Below, piece by piece: positions 31,573 through 40,356 of a stretch of 64,000 nt of DNA (the stretch's first letter is position 1; each line of letters begins with the position of its first letter). The DNA comes from Bacteroidales bacterium (GTDB lineage Bacteria; Bacteroidota; Bacteroidia; Bacteroidales; WCHB1-69). The translations under genes and the position numbers were made by a program. The notes beneath the pieces are model-generated. The model had not been told where the DNA came from. It was given only the letters and a program-made list of their open reading frames with translations, and did not search any database. The stretch spans positions 1-64,000 of the forward strand of contig JAFZKY010000047.1 in assembly GCA_017551725.1 (NCBI GenBank), written 5' to 3'.

Positions 31573-32812
31573 CATAGGAGACGAATTACTGATTGGCCAG
31601 GTGGTGAACACCAACGCCGCCTTCATCGGCCAGCAGATGGCGCTGGCCGGATTTTCCATCACCGACGTGCTGACCATCGGCGACAACGAGGAAGATATCC
31701 GGCAGGCCGTCAATACGGCACTGGCCAAAACCGACATTGTGCTTATGACCGGCGGTCTCGGGCCCACCAAGGACGACATCACCAAGAAGGTCATCTGCAT
31801 CATTTTCCAGCGCTCGCTCATAATGGATAAGCCAACCCTTGAACACGTCACGCAGCTGTTTGCCGCCCGAGGCATGGAACTGACGGAAACCAACCGTCAG
31901 CAGGCCCTGGTGCCGGACGGCTGCACCGTGCTTTCCAATCCGTTGGGTACCGCCCCGGGCCTTTGGGTGGAGAACGACGGGAAAGTGCTCATCGCCCTGC
32001 CGGGCGTTCCCTTCGAGATGGAACGGCTGCTCAAGGATGAGGTTCTGCCCCGTCTCAAAAGCCGCGATGAACGGCATCATGCCATCGAATACCGCGTGTT
32101 GCAATGCACGGGCATCACCGAGAGCGGGCTGTCGGACATGCTGGTGGACTACGAGCGGGAGTTGCCCGCCGAGCTCAAGTTGGCCTACCTGCCCAAGCCG
32201 GGCATCATACGCCTGCGCCTGACGGGACAAAGCGACAACCGCGAGGAGCTGTTGCAAGTGCTGGACGAGCAGTTCCAAAAGCTGAAAACCCTGACGAAAG
32301 AGTACGCCTTCACCGATGAGGACATCGACTTGGAGGAGGTGGTGGGACGGCTGTTGGTCAGGGCGAACAAGACCTTGGCTACGGCGGAAAGCTGCACGGG
32401 CGGCTATGTTGCGCACCTGATTACCAAAGTGCCCGGCAGCTCGCGCTATTTCCAGGGCTCCATCGTATCGTACAGCAACGACATCAAGCGCGACCTGCTC
32501 AACGTGCGCGAGGACAACCTCAAACGGCGTGGCGCAGTGAGCGAGCAGGTAGTCAGCGACATGGCCCTGAACGCCATGGGTCTCTTCGACGTGGACTACA
32601 CCATCGCCACCTCGGGCATTGCCGGCCCCGGCGGCGGCACCGAGCAGAAACCCGTGGGCACCGTGTGGATTGCCATCGCCACCCCCGTCCGCTTGATTAC
32701 CAAAGAGTTTCATTTCGGCAACCGCACGGGCCGTCAGCAGATTGTGGAACGGGCTGCCCATGCCGCCCTCAACATGCTCCGTATCGCCATCGAACAGGAT
32801 TTGAATATATGA
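31559..32812 (+). CDS. cinA: CinA family protein (NMN deamidase / competence-damage protein)
   Basis: Cytoplasmic two-domain protein, 417 residues. The N-terminal MoCF-like COG1058 domain includes Gly-Asp-Glu-Leu-Leu-Ile-Gly-Gln-Val-Val-Asn-Thr and Met-Thr-Gly-Gly-Leu-Gly-Pro-Thr-Lys-Asp-Asp. The C-terminal PncC domain carries Thr-Ala-Glu-Ser-Cys-Thr-Gly-Gly and Thr-Ser-Gly-Ile-Ala-Gly-Pro-Gly-Gly-Gly-Thr. The family deamidates nicotinamide mononucleotide and hydrolyses ADP-ribose in NAD recycling. The start codon overlaps the end of the lipoprotein gene, and the stop overlaps the recombinase start (ATGA). Confidence 0.93.
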   Translation: MILINIGDELLIGQVVNTNAAFIGQQMALAGFSITDVLTIGDNEEDIRQAVNTALAKTDIVLMTGGLGPTKDDITKKVICIIFQRSLIMDKPTLEHVTQLFAARGMELTETNRQQALVPDGCTVLSNPLGTAPGLWVENDGKVLIALPGVPFEMERLLKDEVLPRLKSRDERHHAIEYRVLQCTGITESGLSDMLVDYERELPAELKLAYLPKPGIIRLRLTGQSDNREELLQVLDEQFQKLKTLTKEYAFTDEDIDLEEVVGRLLVRANKTLATAESCTGGYVAHLITKVPGSSRYFQGSIVSYSNDIKRDLLNVREDNLKRRGAVSEQVVSDMALNAMGLFDVDYTIATSGIAGPGGGTEQKPVGTVWIAIATPVRLITKEFHFGNRTGRQQIVERAAHAALNMLRIAIEQDLNI

Positions 32813-33690
32813 ACCCCCTGATTGTCCGTTTCAAACAATACCTGATGTACGAGAAGGGTCTGTCGCCCAAAAGTGTGGAAGCCTATCTGCACGATGTGAC
32901 GCTGTTGGACTCTTTTTTGGAAGGTAAAAAGATGGAAGATGTTGTGTTGGAAGATCTTCAGGCCTTCATTCAGGATTTGTACGAAAAGGGCATCACGGCG
33001 CGGTCGCAGGCACGTATCATTTCTGGCTTACGGGCTTTTTACAAATTCTTGCTGTACGATGGCACCTTGACGGACGATCCGACCGCCCTGCTGGACGCGC
33101 CCAAAATAGGACTGCACCTGCCGGATGTGCTCTCTGTGGAAGAGATCGAGGCCATTATCAACGTCATCGACCTCAGCACACCGGAGGGCCATCGCAATCG
33201 CGCCATGGTGGAGATGCTGTACGGCTGCGGCCTGCGCGTGAGCGAGCTGGTCACGGTGCGCCTCTCCAACCTGTTTTTCAACGAAGGCTTCATCAAGGTG
33301 GTGGGCAAGGGCAACAAGGAACGGCTCGTGCCCATCGGCGACATGGCCCGCAAGATGGTGGAGCTGTATTGGCACGGCGCACGGGAGCATGTCAAAATAC
33401 GGAAGGGCGAAGAGGACTACCTTTTCCTGAGCAAGCGCGGCACGCACCTCACGCGGGAGATGGTCTTCATGCTGGTGAAAAAATGGGCCAAGATGGCCGG
33501 CATCGAAAAGACTATCAGTCCGCACACGTTCCGCCACTCTTTCGCCACGCACCTCATCAACGGCGGTGCCGACCTGCGCGCCGTGCAGCAGATGCTGGGC
33601 CACGAAAGCATTACCACCACGGAGATATACACCCATCTGGACAGAGATTTTATCCGAAGCAATATTGCCCTTCATCATCCAAGATACTGA
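32809..33690 (+). CDS. Site-specific tyrosine recombinase XerC/XerD
   Basis: Resolves chromosome dimers at dif; 293 residues. The N-terminal SAM-like core-binding domain spans about 1-90. The catalytic set is readable: Arg in Gly-Cys-Gly-Leu-Arg-Val-Ser-Glu-Leu (about 148), Lys in Gly-Lys-Gly-Asn-Lys-Glu-Arg (about 172), His-x-x-Arg in His-Thr-Phe-Arg-His-Ser (about 244), His in Leu-Gly-His-Glu-Ser and Tyr in Glu-Ile-Tyr-Thr-His. The start at 32809 gives a 4-base ATGA overlap with cinA and matches the family N-terminus; longer readings lie inside cinA. A housekeeping enzyme rather than an integrase, since no mobile element surrounds it. Confidence 0.92.
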   Translation: MNPLIVRFKQYLMYEKGLSPKSVEAYLHDVTLLDSFLEGKKMEDVVLEDLQAFIQDLYEKGITARSQARIISGLRAFYKFLLYDGTLTDDPTALLDAPKIGLHLPDVLSVEEIEAIINVIDLSTPEGHRNRAMVEMLYGCGLRVSELVTVRLSNLFFNEGFIKVVGKGNKERLVPIGDMARKMVELYWHGAREHVKIRKGEEDYLFLSKRGTHLTREMVFMLVKKWAKMAGIEKTISPHTFRHSFATHLINGGADLRAVQQMLGHESITTTEIYTHLDRDFIRSNIALHHPRY

Positions 33691-33692
33691 TT

Positions 33693-34469
33693 ATGCGCTA
33701 TTTCATACATCTTGCCTATAATGGAACCGCCTATTTCGGATGGCAAATCCAGCCCGACCACCCAAGCGTGCAGGAAACGTTGGAGAAATGCCTCTCGCTG
33801 CTTCTGCACAGCGAGCGCATACCCATTACCGGCTGCGGGCGGACGGACACGGGGGTACATGCCTCATGCTTCTACGCCCATTTCGATTATCCAGAGGCAT
33901 GGGATGCGGAACGATGCCGGCAATTGGCTGACCAACTCAACAGCTTTCTGCCCCCCGACATTGCCATATACTCGATTTTTGCCGTGAACGATAATGCCCA
34001 CGCACGTTTCGATGCCCAGGAACGCACCTACCAATATCACATTTCCATTGCCAAGAATCCTTTCACCTATCCCTTCCGACTCCGTTATCATCAGACGTTG
34101 GAAGTTGAGCGTATGAATGAGGCGGCAGCCTTGCTGTGCCAGCACGAGGATTTCACCAGTTTTTCCAAAGTGCACACCCAGGTCAACAACTTCATCTGCC
34201 ACGTGATGCGTGCCGAGTGGGAGCAGCGCGACGAGGAACTCGTCTTCACCATCACGGCCAACCGTTTCCTGCGCAATATGGTGCGGGCCATTGTGGGTAC
34301 CCTGTTGGACGTGGGGCGCGGACGCCTGACAACTGAAGAATTCAACCAAATAATTTTGGAAAAAAATCGCTGCCAAGCCGGCACTTCTGTACCCGCCTGC
34401 GCACTATTTTTGACCGATGTACGTTATACATGGGCTGATATTTTACCGAAACAACAAGAAATTTTATGA
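33693..34469 (+). CDS. truA: tRNA pseudouridine(38-40) synthase
   Basis: Isomerises uridines 38-40 of the tRNA anticodon arm; 258 residues. The catalytic aspartate is Asp52 in Gly-Cys-Gly-Arg-Thr-Asp-Thr-Gly-Val-His-Ala. The start at 33693 (Met-Arg-Tyr-Phe-Ile-His-Leu-Ala-Tyr-Asn-Gly-Thr) matches the family and lies two bases after the recombinase stop; a longer reading overlaps the recombinase out of frame. The C-terminal Phe-Leu-Arg-Asn-Met-Val-Arg motif is present. Its stop overlaps the next start codon (ATGA), so the downstream lipoprotein is translationally coupled. Confidence 0.95.
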   Translation: MRYFIHLAYNGTAYFGWQIQPDHPSVQETLEKCLSLLLHSERIPITGCGRTDTGVHASCFYAHFDYPEAWDAERCRQLADQLNSFLPPDIAIYSIFAVNDNAHARFDAQERTYQYHISIAKNPFTYPFRLRYHQTLEVERMNEAAALLCQHEDFTSFSKVHTQVNNFICHVMRAEWEQRDEELVFTITANRFLRNMVRAIVGTLLDVGRGRLTTEEFNQIILEKNRCQAGTSVPACALFLTDVRYTWADILPKQQEIL

Positions 34470-35938
34470 CAGAAAAAAATATCTTCTCCTTTATAAAAAC
34501 AAGTGTCCTGACGATGTTGTGCGGACTGCTGTGCGCCGCTGGCTGCTTGCTCTCCTTCAACAGTTGCCATCGGCACAACTACAATACGGATGTGAAGCTG
34601 GTGTTTTCCACCGACACGCTGATGTTTGATACGGTCTTCACAACCCTTACATCCGTCACGCGCAGCTTCACCGTTTATAATCCCAGCAAGGAGCCCGTGA
34701 AGTTGGACATCTTTCTGGCCGGCAGTGGACAATCGTTTTACAGCATCAATGTAGATGGTGTTTCTGGACGTGAATTCCATGAGGTGGAGATTCCGGGCCA
34801 CGACAGCATTTTCGTTTTTGTGAAGGTGAACATTGACCCGGGTAATCAGAACAACCCGTTCCTCATCACCGATTCGGTCTTGTTCTACAACACCAACCGA
34901 CGGCAGGCTGTGCAGCTGGTCGCCTTCGGGCAGGATGCGCACTTCATCCTTCCCGACCACCACAATATCTCATCCATGCCCTATTACATTGTGGCTCACG
35001 AACATGAGCATGTACATTGGACCAACGACAAGCCTTGGGTGATTTTCGGCTGGGCCGTGGTGGACTCGTTGGGCAAGCTCACTATTGACCCCGGCACCCG
35101 GATTTATGTACACAGCGGCGGCGGTATCTGGGTTTATCGGTACGGCAACATCCAAGTGAACGGCACTGCGGATGAGCCTGTTTACTTTGGCGGCGACCGG
35201 CGGGAGAGCTTCTTCTCCGACGACTACGCCCAGTGGGGCTATATCTGGATCAACGAGGGCACGGAAGACAATATAATCAACAATGCGGTCATCACCAACT
35301 CCTCCACGGGCATTCGTCTTTCGTCGCTTTTGGAATATTTGAACAACAAGACTATCATCCAGAATACTATCATTCAGAATAACAAGGATTTCGGTGTGTT
35401 TGCCGAGGCCGCCAATATGGAGATGACCAACTGCCAGATCAGCAACAACGGCAGTGCCAGCGTGGTGCTCCAGGTGGGCGACTATACCCTTAACCACGTT
35501 ACGGTGGGCAACTATTATGCCCAAAAGGCCCGCACCGACCCAGCCTTCATCGTACATAACTATTATACATCCGGCGATGTTACCTATATTGGTAATACTA
35601 ACTTAACGTGCAATAATTCCATTATCTACGGCTACTTGGATAATGAGATTTCCACCTCCAAACGCAACGGCGCCGACTTAACCTATACGTTCCGCAACTG
35701 CCTTCTCAAACAAGAAGCGACAACAGATAATCATTATGTAAACTGCCTGTTCAATAAAAATCCATTGTTTGTCTCCTCTTATAATCAGAATCTTGAACTA
35801 ATGGAAAACTCTCCGGCCATCGATGCCGGCATGGAAGGACTGGGCATTACCACCGATTTGTTGGGGCGTGCGCGCAATGGTGTGCCCGACATCGGGGCGT
35901 ACGAATATTATCCCGCTTCGGGTTCAAAAAGACGGTAG
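34466..35938 (+). CDS. Right-handed beta-helix lipoprotein
   Basis: A 490-residue exported protein. A hydrophobic segment at about 12-31 is followed by a probable lipobox, Phe-Asn-Ser-Cys34. Residues 40-155 form an Ig-like region (Val-Phe-Ser-Thr-Asp-Thr-Leu-Met-Phe-Asp-Thr-Val-Phe is a recurrent Bacteroidota surface motif). Residues about 200-450 show the Asn- and Ile-rich periodicity of a parallel beta-helix with a choice-of-anchor-like ending Asp-Ile-Gly-Ala-Tyr-Glu-Tyr. Such proteins often bind or cleave polysaccharides, but no catalytic residues can be assigned. Last gene of the lipoprotein-cinA-xer-truA run; it converges on nfo. Confidence 0.82.
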   Translation: MTEKNIFSFIKTSVLTMLCGLLCAAGCLLSFNSCHRHNYNTDVKLVFSTDTLMFDTVFTTLTSVTRSFTVYNPSKEPVKLDIFLAGSGQSFYSINVDGVSGREFHEVEIPGHDSIFVFVKVNIDPGNQNNPFLITDSVLFYNTNRRQAVQLVAFGQDAHFILPDHHNISSMPYYIVAHEHEHVHWTNDKPWVIFGWAVVDSLGKLTIDPGTRIYVHSGGGIWVYRYGNIQVNGTADEPVYFGGDRRESFFSDDYAQWGYIWINEGTEDNIINNAVITNSSTGIRLSSLLEYLNNKTIIQNTIIQNNKDFGVFAEAANMEMTNCQISNNGSASVVLQVGDYTLNHVTVGNYYAQKARTDPAFIVHNYYTSGDVTYIGNTNLTCNNSIIYGYLDNEISTSKRNGADLTYTFRNCLLKQEATTDNHYVNCLFNKNPLFVSSYNQNLELMENSPAIDAGMEGLGITTDLLGRARNGVPDIGAYEYYPASGSKRR

Positions 35939-35943
35939 AATTC

Positions 35944-36789
35944 TTATTCCGTTTCCAAACTGTGCAATAGGGCAATCTCTTCTGGCCAAAGACTCTCGTC
36001 GGGCGTTTCCAGAATGATAGGCATATTGTCGAAACGGGGGTCTTTCATAAAACGTTTGAAAAAATCCATTCCCAGCAACCCTTTGCCGATGCTGTCGTGA
36101 CGGTCCACGCGGCTGGCAAATTCCTTCTTGGTGTCGTTGAGGTGGATAGCTTTCAGATAATGGGCCCCGATAATAGTGTCAAATTCAGAAAAAGTTTTCT
36201 TATAGCCTTCTTCCGTCTTGATGTCGTACCCGGCGGAATAGGTGTGGCAGGTGTCGAGGCACACGCCCACGCGGCTCTTGTCCTCCACCTTGTCGATAAT
36301 GGCGGCGATGTGCTCGAAGCTGAATCCCACATTGGTGCCCTGGCCCGCCGTATTCTCGATGACGGCCATCACGCTCTCTGTTTTATCTAACGTGATGTTG
36401 ATGCTCTCGGCGATCCGTTTCAGGCAGTCGTCCAGCGAAATCATCTTGAGGTGGCTGCCGGGGTGGAAGTTCAGCATGGTGAGGCCCAGTTGCTCGCAGC
36501 GGCGCATCTCGTCCAGGAAGGAGGCACGCGATTTCTCCAACGCCTCGGCTTCCGGCTGGCCCAGATTGATGAGGTAGCTGTCGTGGGGCAGGATGTACTC
36601 CGGCGTGATTACCACGCGTGCACAATTGGCCTTGAATTTGTCGATGGAGGCGGAGGTGAGCGGTGGCGACACCCACTGGCGCTGGTTTTTGGTGAACAGG
36701 GCAAAAGCCGTCGCCCCGACTTTCTCGGCATTGAGGGGAGCGTTCTCCACGCCGCCTGTGGCACTTACATGAGGTCCGAGATGCTTCAT
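35944..36789 (-). CDS. nfo: Deoxyribonuclease IV (AP endonuclease)
   Basis: Zinc-dependent endonuclease that cuts DNA 5' of abasic sites in base-excision repair; 281 residues, cytoplasmic TIM barrel. Motifs seen are the start [27 protein letters not shown] (near 144), Val-Cys-Leu-Asp-Thr-Cys-His (near 180), and His-Leu-Asn-Asp-Thr-Lys with His-Asp-Ser-Ile-Gly-Lys-Gly (near 220-235). All metal ligands are present. It is the last gene in a minus-strand run beginning at ridA; an 8-mer array separates it from the beta-barrel gene. Confidence 0.95.
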   Translation of the reverse strand: MKHLGPHVSATGGVENAPLNAEKVGATAFALFTKNQRQWVSPPLTSASIDKFKANCARVVITPEYILPHDSYLINLGQPEAEALEKSRASFLDEMRRCEQLGLTMLNFHPGSHLKMISLDDCLKRIAESINITLDKTESVMAVIENTAGQGTNVGFSFEHIAAIIDKVEDKSRVGVCLDTCHTYSAGYDIKTEEGYKKTFSEFDTIIGAHYLKAIHLNDTKKEFASRVDRHDSIGKGLLGMDFFKRFMKDPRFDNMPIILETPDESLWPEEIALLHSLETE

Positions 36790-36791
36790 TT

Positions 36792-36828
36792 TGTTGAATT
36801 GTTTAAGTGTTTAACTGTTGAAATGTTG
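36792..36828. repeat. Degenerate 8-mer array upstream of nfo
   Basis: Four and a half in-phase 8-mers on plus: TGTTGAAT, TGTTTAAG, TGTTTAAC, TGTTGAAA, TGTTG. They start two bases upstream of the nfo ATG and lie between two co-directional minus-strand genes. Confidence 0.55.
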
Positions 36829-36850
36829 GTTTGGGAGTTAAGGAGGTTAT

Positions 36851-37651
36851 TTAGTTAATCCGATAGCCAACCATTAATTGAAAATTCAAATTGCGCTGCA
36901 CGTATTTGTGTTGGGTGAAATTCGGGTTCATAATGTTCAGCAGGCCGAAATCGGCATGCACTCCAATGTAGAACTGTGAGATTTGATAGCCCAACTCCAT
37001 AGAGATACCGAAATCCATACGGTTGAGGACACGTCCTTCTTTGAGCGGATAGGTGTTTATGAACTCATCGTCGGCCAAACTGTAGCGAATCTGTTTAGGT
37101 TCTTTGGTATAAGGGTTAAAATCACCAGCCATTATATATGATTTTTGGCCCTCAGATGATGATGAAGTCACTTCAGAACCATTATAGGTGATTCTTCCCG
37201 CCAGGGCTGCATCCACATAGATGCCGGCTCCGGCCACAAAATGGTTCTTTTCTGCAGACGAATGGTAAAACAGCATCAACGGAACCTTTAGATGGTGGGT
37301 TGTGTAAATGTTGTCGGAAGTTAACGAATGATAAACTGCTGACGAGTCAGTATATTGGGCGGTTTGGGTCTGTCCTGTCCGTTGCCAAGTGTATAAGATT
37401 CCCGTTTGCAGGTACAGTTTTTCTTTCAGCCGGATATCTGCCACCAGTCCGGCAGTGGCACCCAGTTTCATTTTTTGCGTTGAATTATAGCCAAAGGCAC
37501 TCTCATTTTGGATGGTACTTTTGGGTATAAGCAATGTGGAGCCGTTAAGGCCGGCGCGCACCGCGAGCTGTACTTTCGGATTCTCGTCCTGCGCTTGCAC
37601 ACCGATTTGCAGCATCAGGAAAAAGGTTAAAAACAAGGATATCTTTTTCAT
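36851..37651 (-). CDS. Outer-membrane beta-barrel protein, PorT-like family
   Basis: A 266-residue exported protein. The start at 37651 (Met-Lys-Lys-Ile-Ser-Leu-Phe) begins a signal peptide ending Gly-Val-Gln-Ala-Gln. The rest alternates polar and hydrophobic residues with aromatic ends, as in 8-stranded barrels: Ala-Val-Arg-Ala-Gly-Leu-Asn-Gly-Ser early on, Tyr-Leu-Gln-Thr-Gly-Ile-Leu-Tyr-Thr-Trp in the middle, and Val-Gly-Tyr-Arg-Ile-Asn at the C-terminus. This is the generic Bacteroidota outer-membrane beta-barrel (PorT-like) family; whether it belongs to the T9SS itself cannot be told. It lies downstream of rsmE. Confidence 0.82.
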   Translation of the reverse strand: MKKISLFLTFFLMLQIGVQAQDENPKVQLAVRAGLNGSTLLIPKSTIQNESAFGYNSTQKMKLGATAGLVADIRLKEKLYLQTGILYTWQRTGQTQTAQYTDSSAVYHSLTSDNIYTTHHLKVPLMLFYHSSAEKNHFVAGAGIYVDAALAGRITYNGSEVTSSSSEGQKSYIMAGDFNPYTKEPKQIRYSLADDEFINTYPLKEGRVLNRMDFGISMELGYQISQFYIGVHADFGLLNIMNPNFTQHKYVQRNLNFQLMVGYRIN

Positions 37652-37682
37652 AATCAATATGTTTTTCTTGAACAAACGATTG

Positions 37683-38396
37683 TTAGATGTCTTTCACAGC
37701 CACAAGGAGGCATCCATACAAGCCAGCGGTTTCCGTGCGCAGGCGGCGGTTTCCCAGTTTCACCTCCGTATAACCGTGCTGTCGGGCCGTCTCGATTTCT
37801 TCCGCGCTGAAGTCGCCTTCCGGCCCGATGAGCAGGATCACATCCTGGTGCTGGAACGATTCGCGGGCCAGCTGCCGGGTGTTCTCGTCGTCGCACCAGG
37901 CGATGTACTTGTCCGCGGGCATCTGGGCGTGCGATTCCAGAAAGTCGCGGTAGGAGACCAGCTCCATCGGTGGCAGCCAGGTGGTCTGGCACTGCTTGAG
38001 GGCCGACACTGCGATGCGCCGCATCCGCTCCATGTTGACGCGCGGCCGCTCCGAATTGTCGCAGAGGAGAAAATGGATGGATTCGATGCCCATCTCCACG
38101 CATTTTTCCACCAGCCATTCTATACGGTCGATGTTTTTGGTGGGTGCGATGGCCAGATGCAGCCGATGGGCGCCCGTGTCCTTCACCCTGCGCACATCGT
38201 GCAGCTCCACTTGGCACGCTTTGGGATGGTCGGTCAGGATGACGGCGTGTGCCTCGTTGCCCAGTCCGTCGGTCAGCAGCACTTCGTCGCCCGCGCGGTG
38301 CCGCAGCGCCCGCACACAATGCTCCGACTCCTCCTGGCTGAGCGTCACCACGGGTTGTGTCAGATCGGGATGGTAAAAATATTGGTTGAATATCAT
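37683..38396 (-). CDS. rsmE: 16S rRNA m3U1498 methyltransferase RsmE
   Basis: SPOUT methyltransferase that modifies U1498 of 16S rRNA with SAM; 237 residues. An N-terminal PUA-like domain (His-Cys-Val-Arg-Ala-Leu-Arg-His-Arg) is followed by the knotted domain with Ile-Gly-Pro-Glu-Gly-Asp-Phe-Ser (about 190) and Lys-Leu-Gly-Asn-Arg-Arg-Leu-Arg-Thr-Glu-Thr-Ala (about 217), the SAM-site signatures. The start at 38396 (Met-Ile-Phe-Asn-Gln-Tyr-Phe-Tyr) lies one base after the ABC-F stop; a six-codon longer reading would overlap it. Part of the ridA to nfo run. Confidence 0.93.
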   Translation of the reverse strand: MIFNQYFYHPDLTQPVVTLSQEESEHCVRALRHRAGDEVLLTDGLGNEAHAVILTDHPKACQVELHDVRRVKDTGAHRLHLAIAPTKNIDRIEWLVEKCVEMGIESIHFLLCDNSERPRVNMERMRRIAVSALKQCQTTWLPPMELVSYRDFLESHAQMPADKYIAWCDDENTRQLARESFQHQDVILLIGPEGDFSAEEIETARQHGYTEVKLGNRRLRTETAGLYGCLLVAVKDI

Positions 38397-38397
38397 A

Positions 38398-40287
38398 TTA
38401 TGCGTCTTTTTCACTCAGTTCTAACCACCGGTTGGATTTCTCCTCCAAAACGGTTTTGATTTCCGCGTACCGACGGCCCCATTCGGCAAACTCGTCCGCT
38501 GTACCTTGCCCCGCACTCATCTTGCCCTCAATATCACTTTTCTCCTGTTCCAACGCTTCAATTTCCGTTTCCAACGACTCCAATTCCCGTTTTTCCTTGT
38601 AGGTCAATTTGTTTTTGGGAGCCTCGCGCACCGCTTTCTCTTCTACAGGCCGGTTGGCCTTCTCGATACGCTTTTGGATGCGCATCTCCTTGTCTTTCAT
38701 TTGGCGGTATTCGGTGTAATTGCCGTAATAATCCTTGATTTTCCCGTCTCCCTCAAACACGAAGATATGGTCCACCAGCTTGTTCATCAGCCAGCGGTCG
38801 TGGGAAACGATGATCATGCAGCCGCCGAAGTTCGTCAAGAAATCCTCCAGAAGATTCAGGGTGTCAATGTCAAAATCGTTGGTGGGCTCATCCAGAATGA
38901 GGAAATTGGGATTCTTGAGCAGGGTGATGAGCAGGTGGAGTTTCCGTTTTTCACCACCACTAAGATCTTGATAATAGGTGTATTGCTGACTAAATGGGAA
39001 TCCAAAATGGTTCAAAAATTGGGAAGCGCTGATATAGTTGCCATTGTCCATGCGGATCACCTCGGCGTGTTCCTTCACCAGTTCCAGCACAATCTTATTG
39101 CCGGCATATTCCATGCCGTTTTGGGAAAAATAGCCAAATTGAATCGTCAGTCCGGGTGTGATTTTGCCGCCGTCGGGTTTCACTTCCCCCATAATCATCT
39201 TCAAAAATGTGCTTTTGCCTGTGCCGTTTTTGCCCACGATGCCGCATTTTTCCCCTTTTTTGAAAATGTAAGAAAAATCACGAATGATGGTCTGGTCGGG
39301 ATAGGCGAAATCCAGATGGCTGATTTCCAAAATCTTGTGTCCGATACGTTCGGATTGCACCTTGAAAGCTTCGGGGGCGGCCTCCACCTTGCGATCCATC
39401 TGTTCTTGCAGTTGTTCAAACTGGTTGATGCGTGCGCGGGCCTTGGTGGTGCGTGCCTGCGGGGAGGTGTGTACCCACTCCAGTTCGCGGCGGTAAAGAT
39501 TGCGCAAGCGGTCGTGTTCGGCGGCCTCGTTGGCCAGACGTTCCGCCTTTTTCTCCACAAAATAGTCGTATTTGCCCCTGTAGTGATACAGATTGCCGTT
39601 GCTCAGCTCGTAGATGTCGCTGCAGACTTTGTCGAGGAAGGCGCGGTCGTGCGTCACCATCAAGAGGGTGATGTTGGCGGAGGAGAGATAGTTTTCCAGC
39701 CATTCGATCATTTCCACATCCAGATGGTTGGTGGGCTCGTCAAGGATGAGGAGGTCGGTGTCGGCGATGAGGGTTTTGGCCAGCGCGGCTTTTTTGCGTT
39801 GTCCGCCCGACAACTCATTGATATTCTTGAAAATATCCTGAATACCGAACTTGGAAAGAATCTCTTTTACCTTGGATTCATAGTCCCAGGCGTTGAGGCG
39901 GTCCATCTCAAGGATGGCGTCGTCCATGCGTTTCTGGGGCACCTGTTCGTGTCGGTTTCGCTCCAGCAGGGAGATGCAGGTCTCGTACTCCTTCACGGCG
40001 CGCACCACGGGCGTCTCTTCATCAAACAGGGCATTCAGCACGGAATCGTCATCGTTGAAGCCGTCCATCTGGGGCAGGTAGGAGACCACAATGTCGTTGC
40101 GGATCACCACCTGGCCTTCATCGGGCACATCGCGACCGGCAATAATGTTGAGGAGCGTGCTCTTGCCCGTGCCGTTGCGGGCGATGAGCGCGCTCTTCTG
40201 GCCTTTCTCCAAGCCGAAGGTGATGTTCTGGAACAGCTTTTTCTCTCCTACCGACTTAGATACATTATTGACAGTGAGATAGTTCAT
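38398..40287 (-). CDS. ABC-F family ATPase, Uup-like
   Basis: A soluble protein of 629 residues with two ABC domains and no membrane part, a ribosome-associated ATPase family. The first Walker A reads Ala-Arg-Asn-Gly-Thr-Gly-Lys-Ser (first Gly replaced by Ala) and the second Gly-Lys-Asn-Gly-Thr-Gly-Lys-Ser. Signatures are Leu-Ser-Gly-Gly-Gln and Leu-Ser-Gly-Gly-Glu; both Walker B sites carry Asp-Glu-Pro-Thr-Asn. A C-terminal coiled coil (about 545-625) is Lys/Glu-rich, as in Uup. It is probably a translation or recombination factor; antibiotic protection is possible but not indicated. It follows ridA after a 7-mer array. Confidence 0.9.
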   Translation of the reverse strand: MNYLTVNNVSKSVGEKKLFQNITFGLEKGQKSALIARNGTGKSTLLNIIAGRDVPDEGQVVIRNDIVVSYLPQMDGFNDDDSVLNALFDEETPVVRAVKEYETCISLLERNRHEQVPQKRMDDAILEMDRLNAWDYESKVKEILSKFGIQDIFKNINELSGGQRKKAALAKTLIADTDLLILDEPTNHLDVEMIEWLENYLSSANITLLMVTHDRAFLDKVCSDIYELSNGNLYHYRGKYDYFVEKKAERLANEAAEHDRLRNLYRRELEWVHTSPQARTTKARARINQFEQLQEQMDRKVEAAPEAFKVQSERIGHKILEISHLDFAYPDQTIIRDFSYIFKKGEKCGIVGKNGTGKSTFLKMIMGEVKPDGGKITPGLTIQFGYFSQNGMEYAGNKIVLELVKEHAEVIRMDNGNYISASQFLNHFGFPFSQQYTYYQDLSGGEKRKLHLLITLLKNPNFLILDEPTNDFDIDTLNLLEDFLTNFGGCMIIVSHDRWLMNKLVDHIFVFEGDGKIKDYYGNYTEYRQMKDKEMRIQKRIEKANRPVEEKAVREAPKNKLTYKEKRELESLETEIEALEQEKSDIEGKMSAGQGTADEFAEWGRRYAEIKTVLEEKSNRWLELSEKDA

Positions 40288-40356
40288 GTTGGCTGTTGGC
40301 GATTGGCTGTTGGCTAATGGTTTTTGCTAATGGCCAATGGCTAATGGCTAACGGCT
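40288..40356. repeat. Degenerate 7-mer array filling the ridA/ABC-F gap
   Basis: About ten 7-mers, with one 6-base break: GTTGGCT, GTTGGCG, ATTGGCT, GTTGGCT, AATGGTT, then TTTGCT, then AATGGCC, AATGGCT, AATGGCT, AACGGCT. The array starts right at the ABC-F ATG and ends inside the ridA stop codon. On minus it begins TAGCCGTTAGC, exactly as the array after purB does. Confidence 0.65.

Noticed and set aside
32665..32808. Upstream extension of the tyrosine recombinase
   Set aside because: It overlaps cinA out of frame, and the extra residues do not resemble Xer proteins.
32809..33690. Integrase of a mobile element
   Set aside because: The recombinase is embedded in an operon of housekeeping genes, has the size and motifs of XerC/D, and has no tRNA target, direct repeats or phage genes around it.
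33369..33692. Upstream extension of truA
   Set aside because: It lies out of frame within the recombinase gene and shows no TruA homology before Met at 33693.
38506..40317. Open frame of about 600 codons antisense to the ABC-F ATPase
   Set aside because: Shadow of a conserved ABC-F gene; no domain and no start signals.
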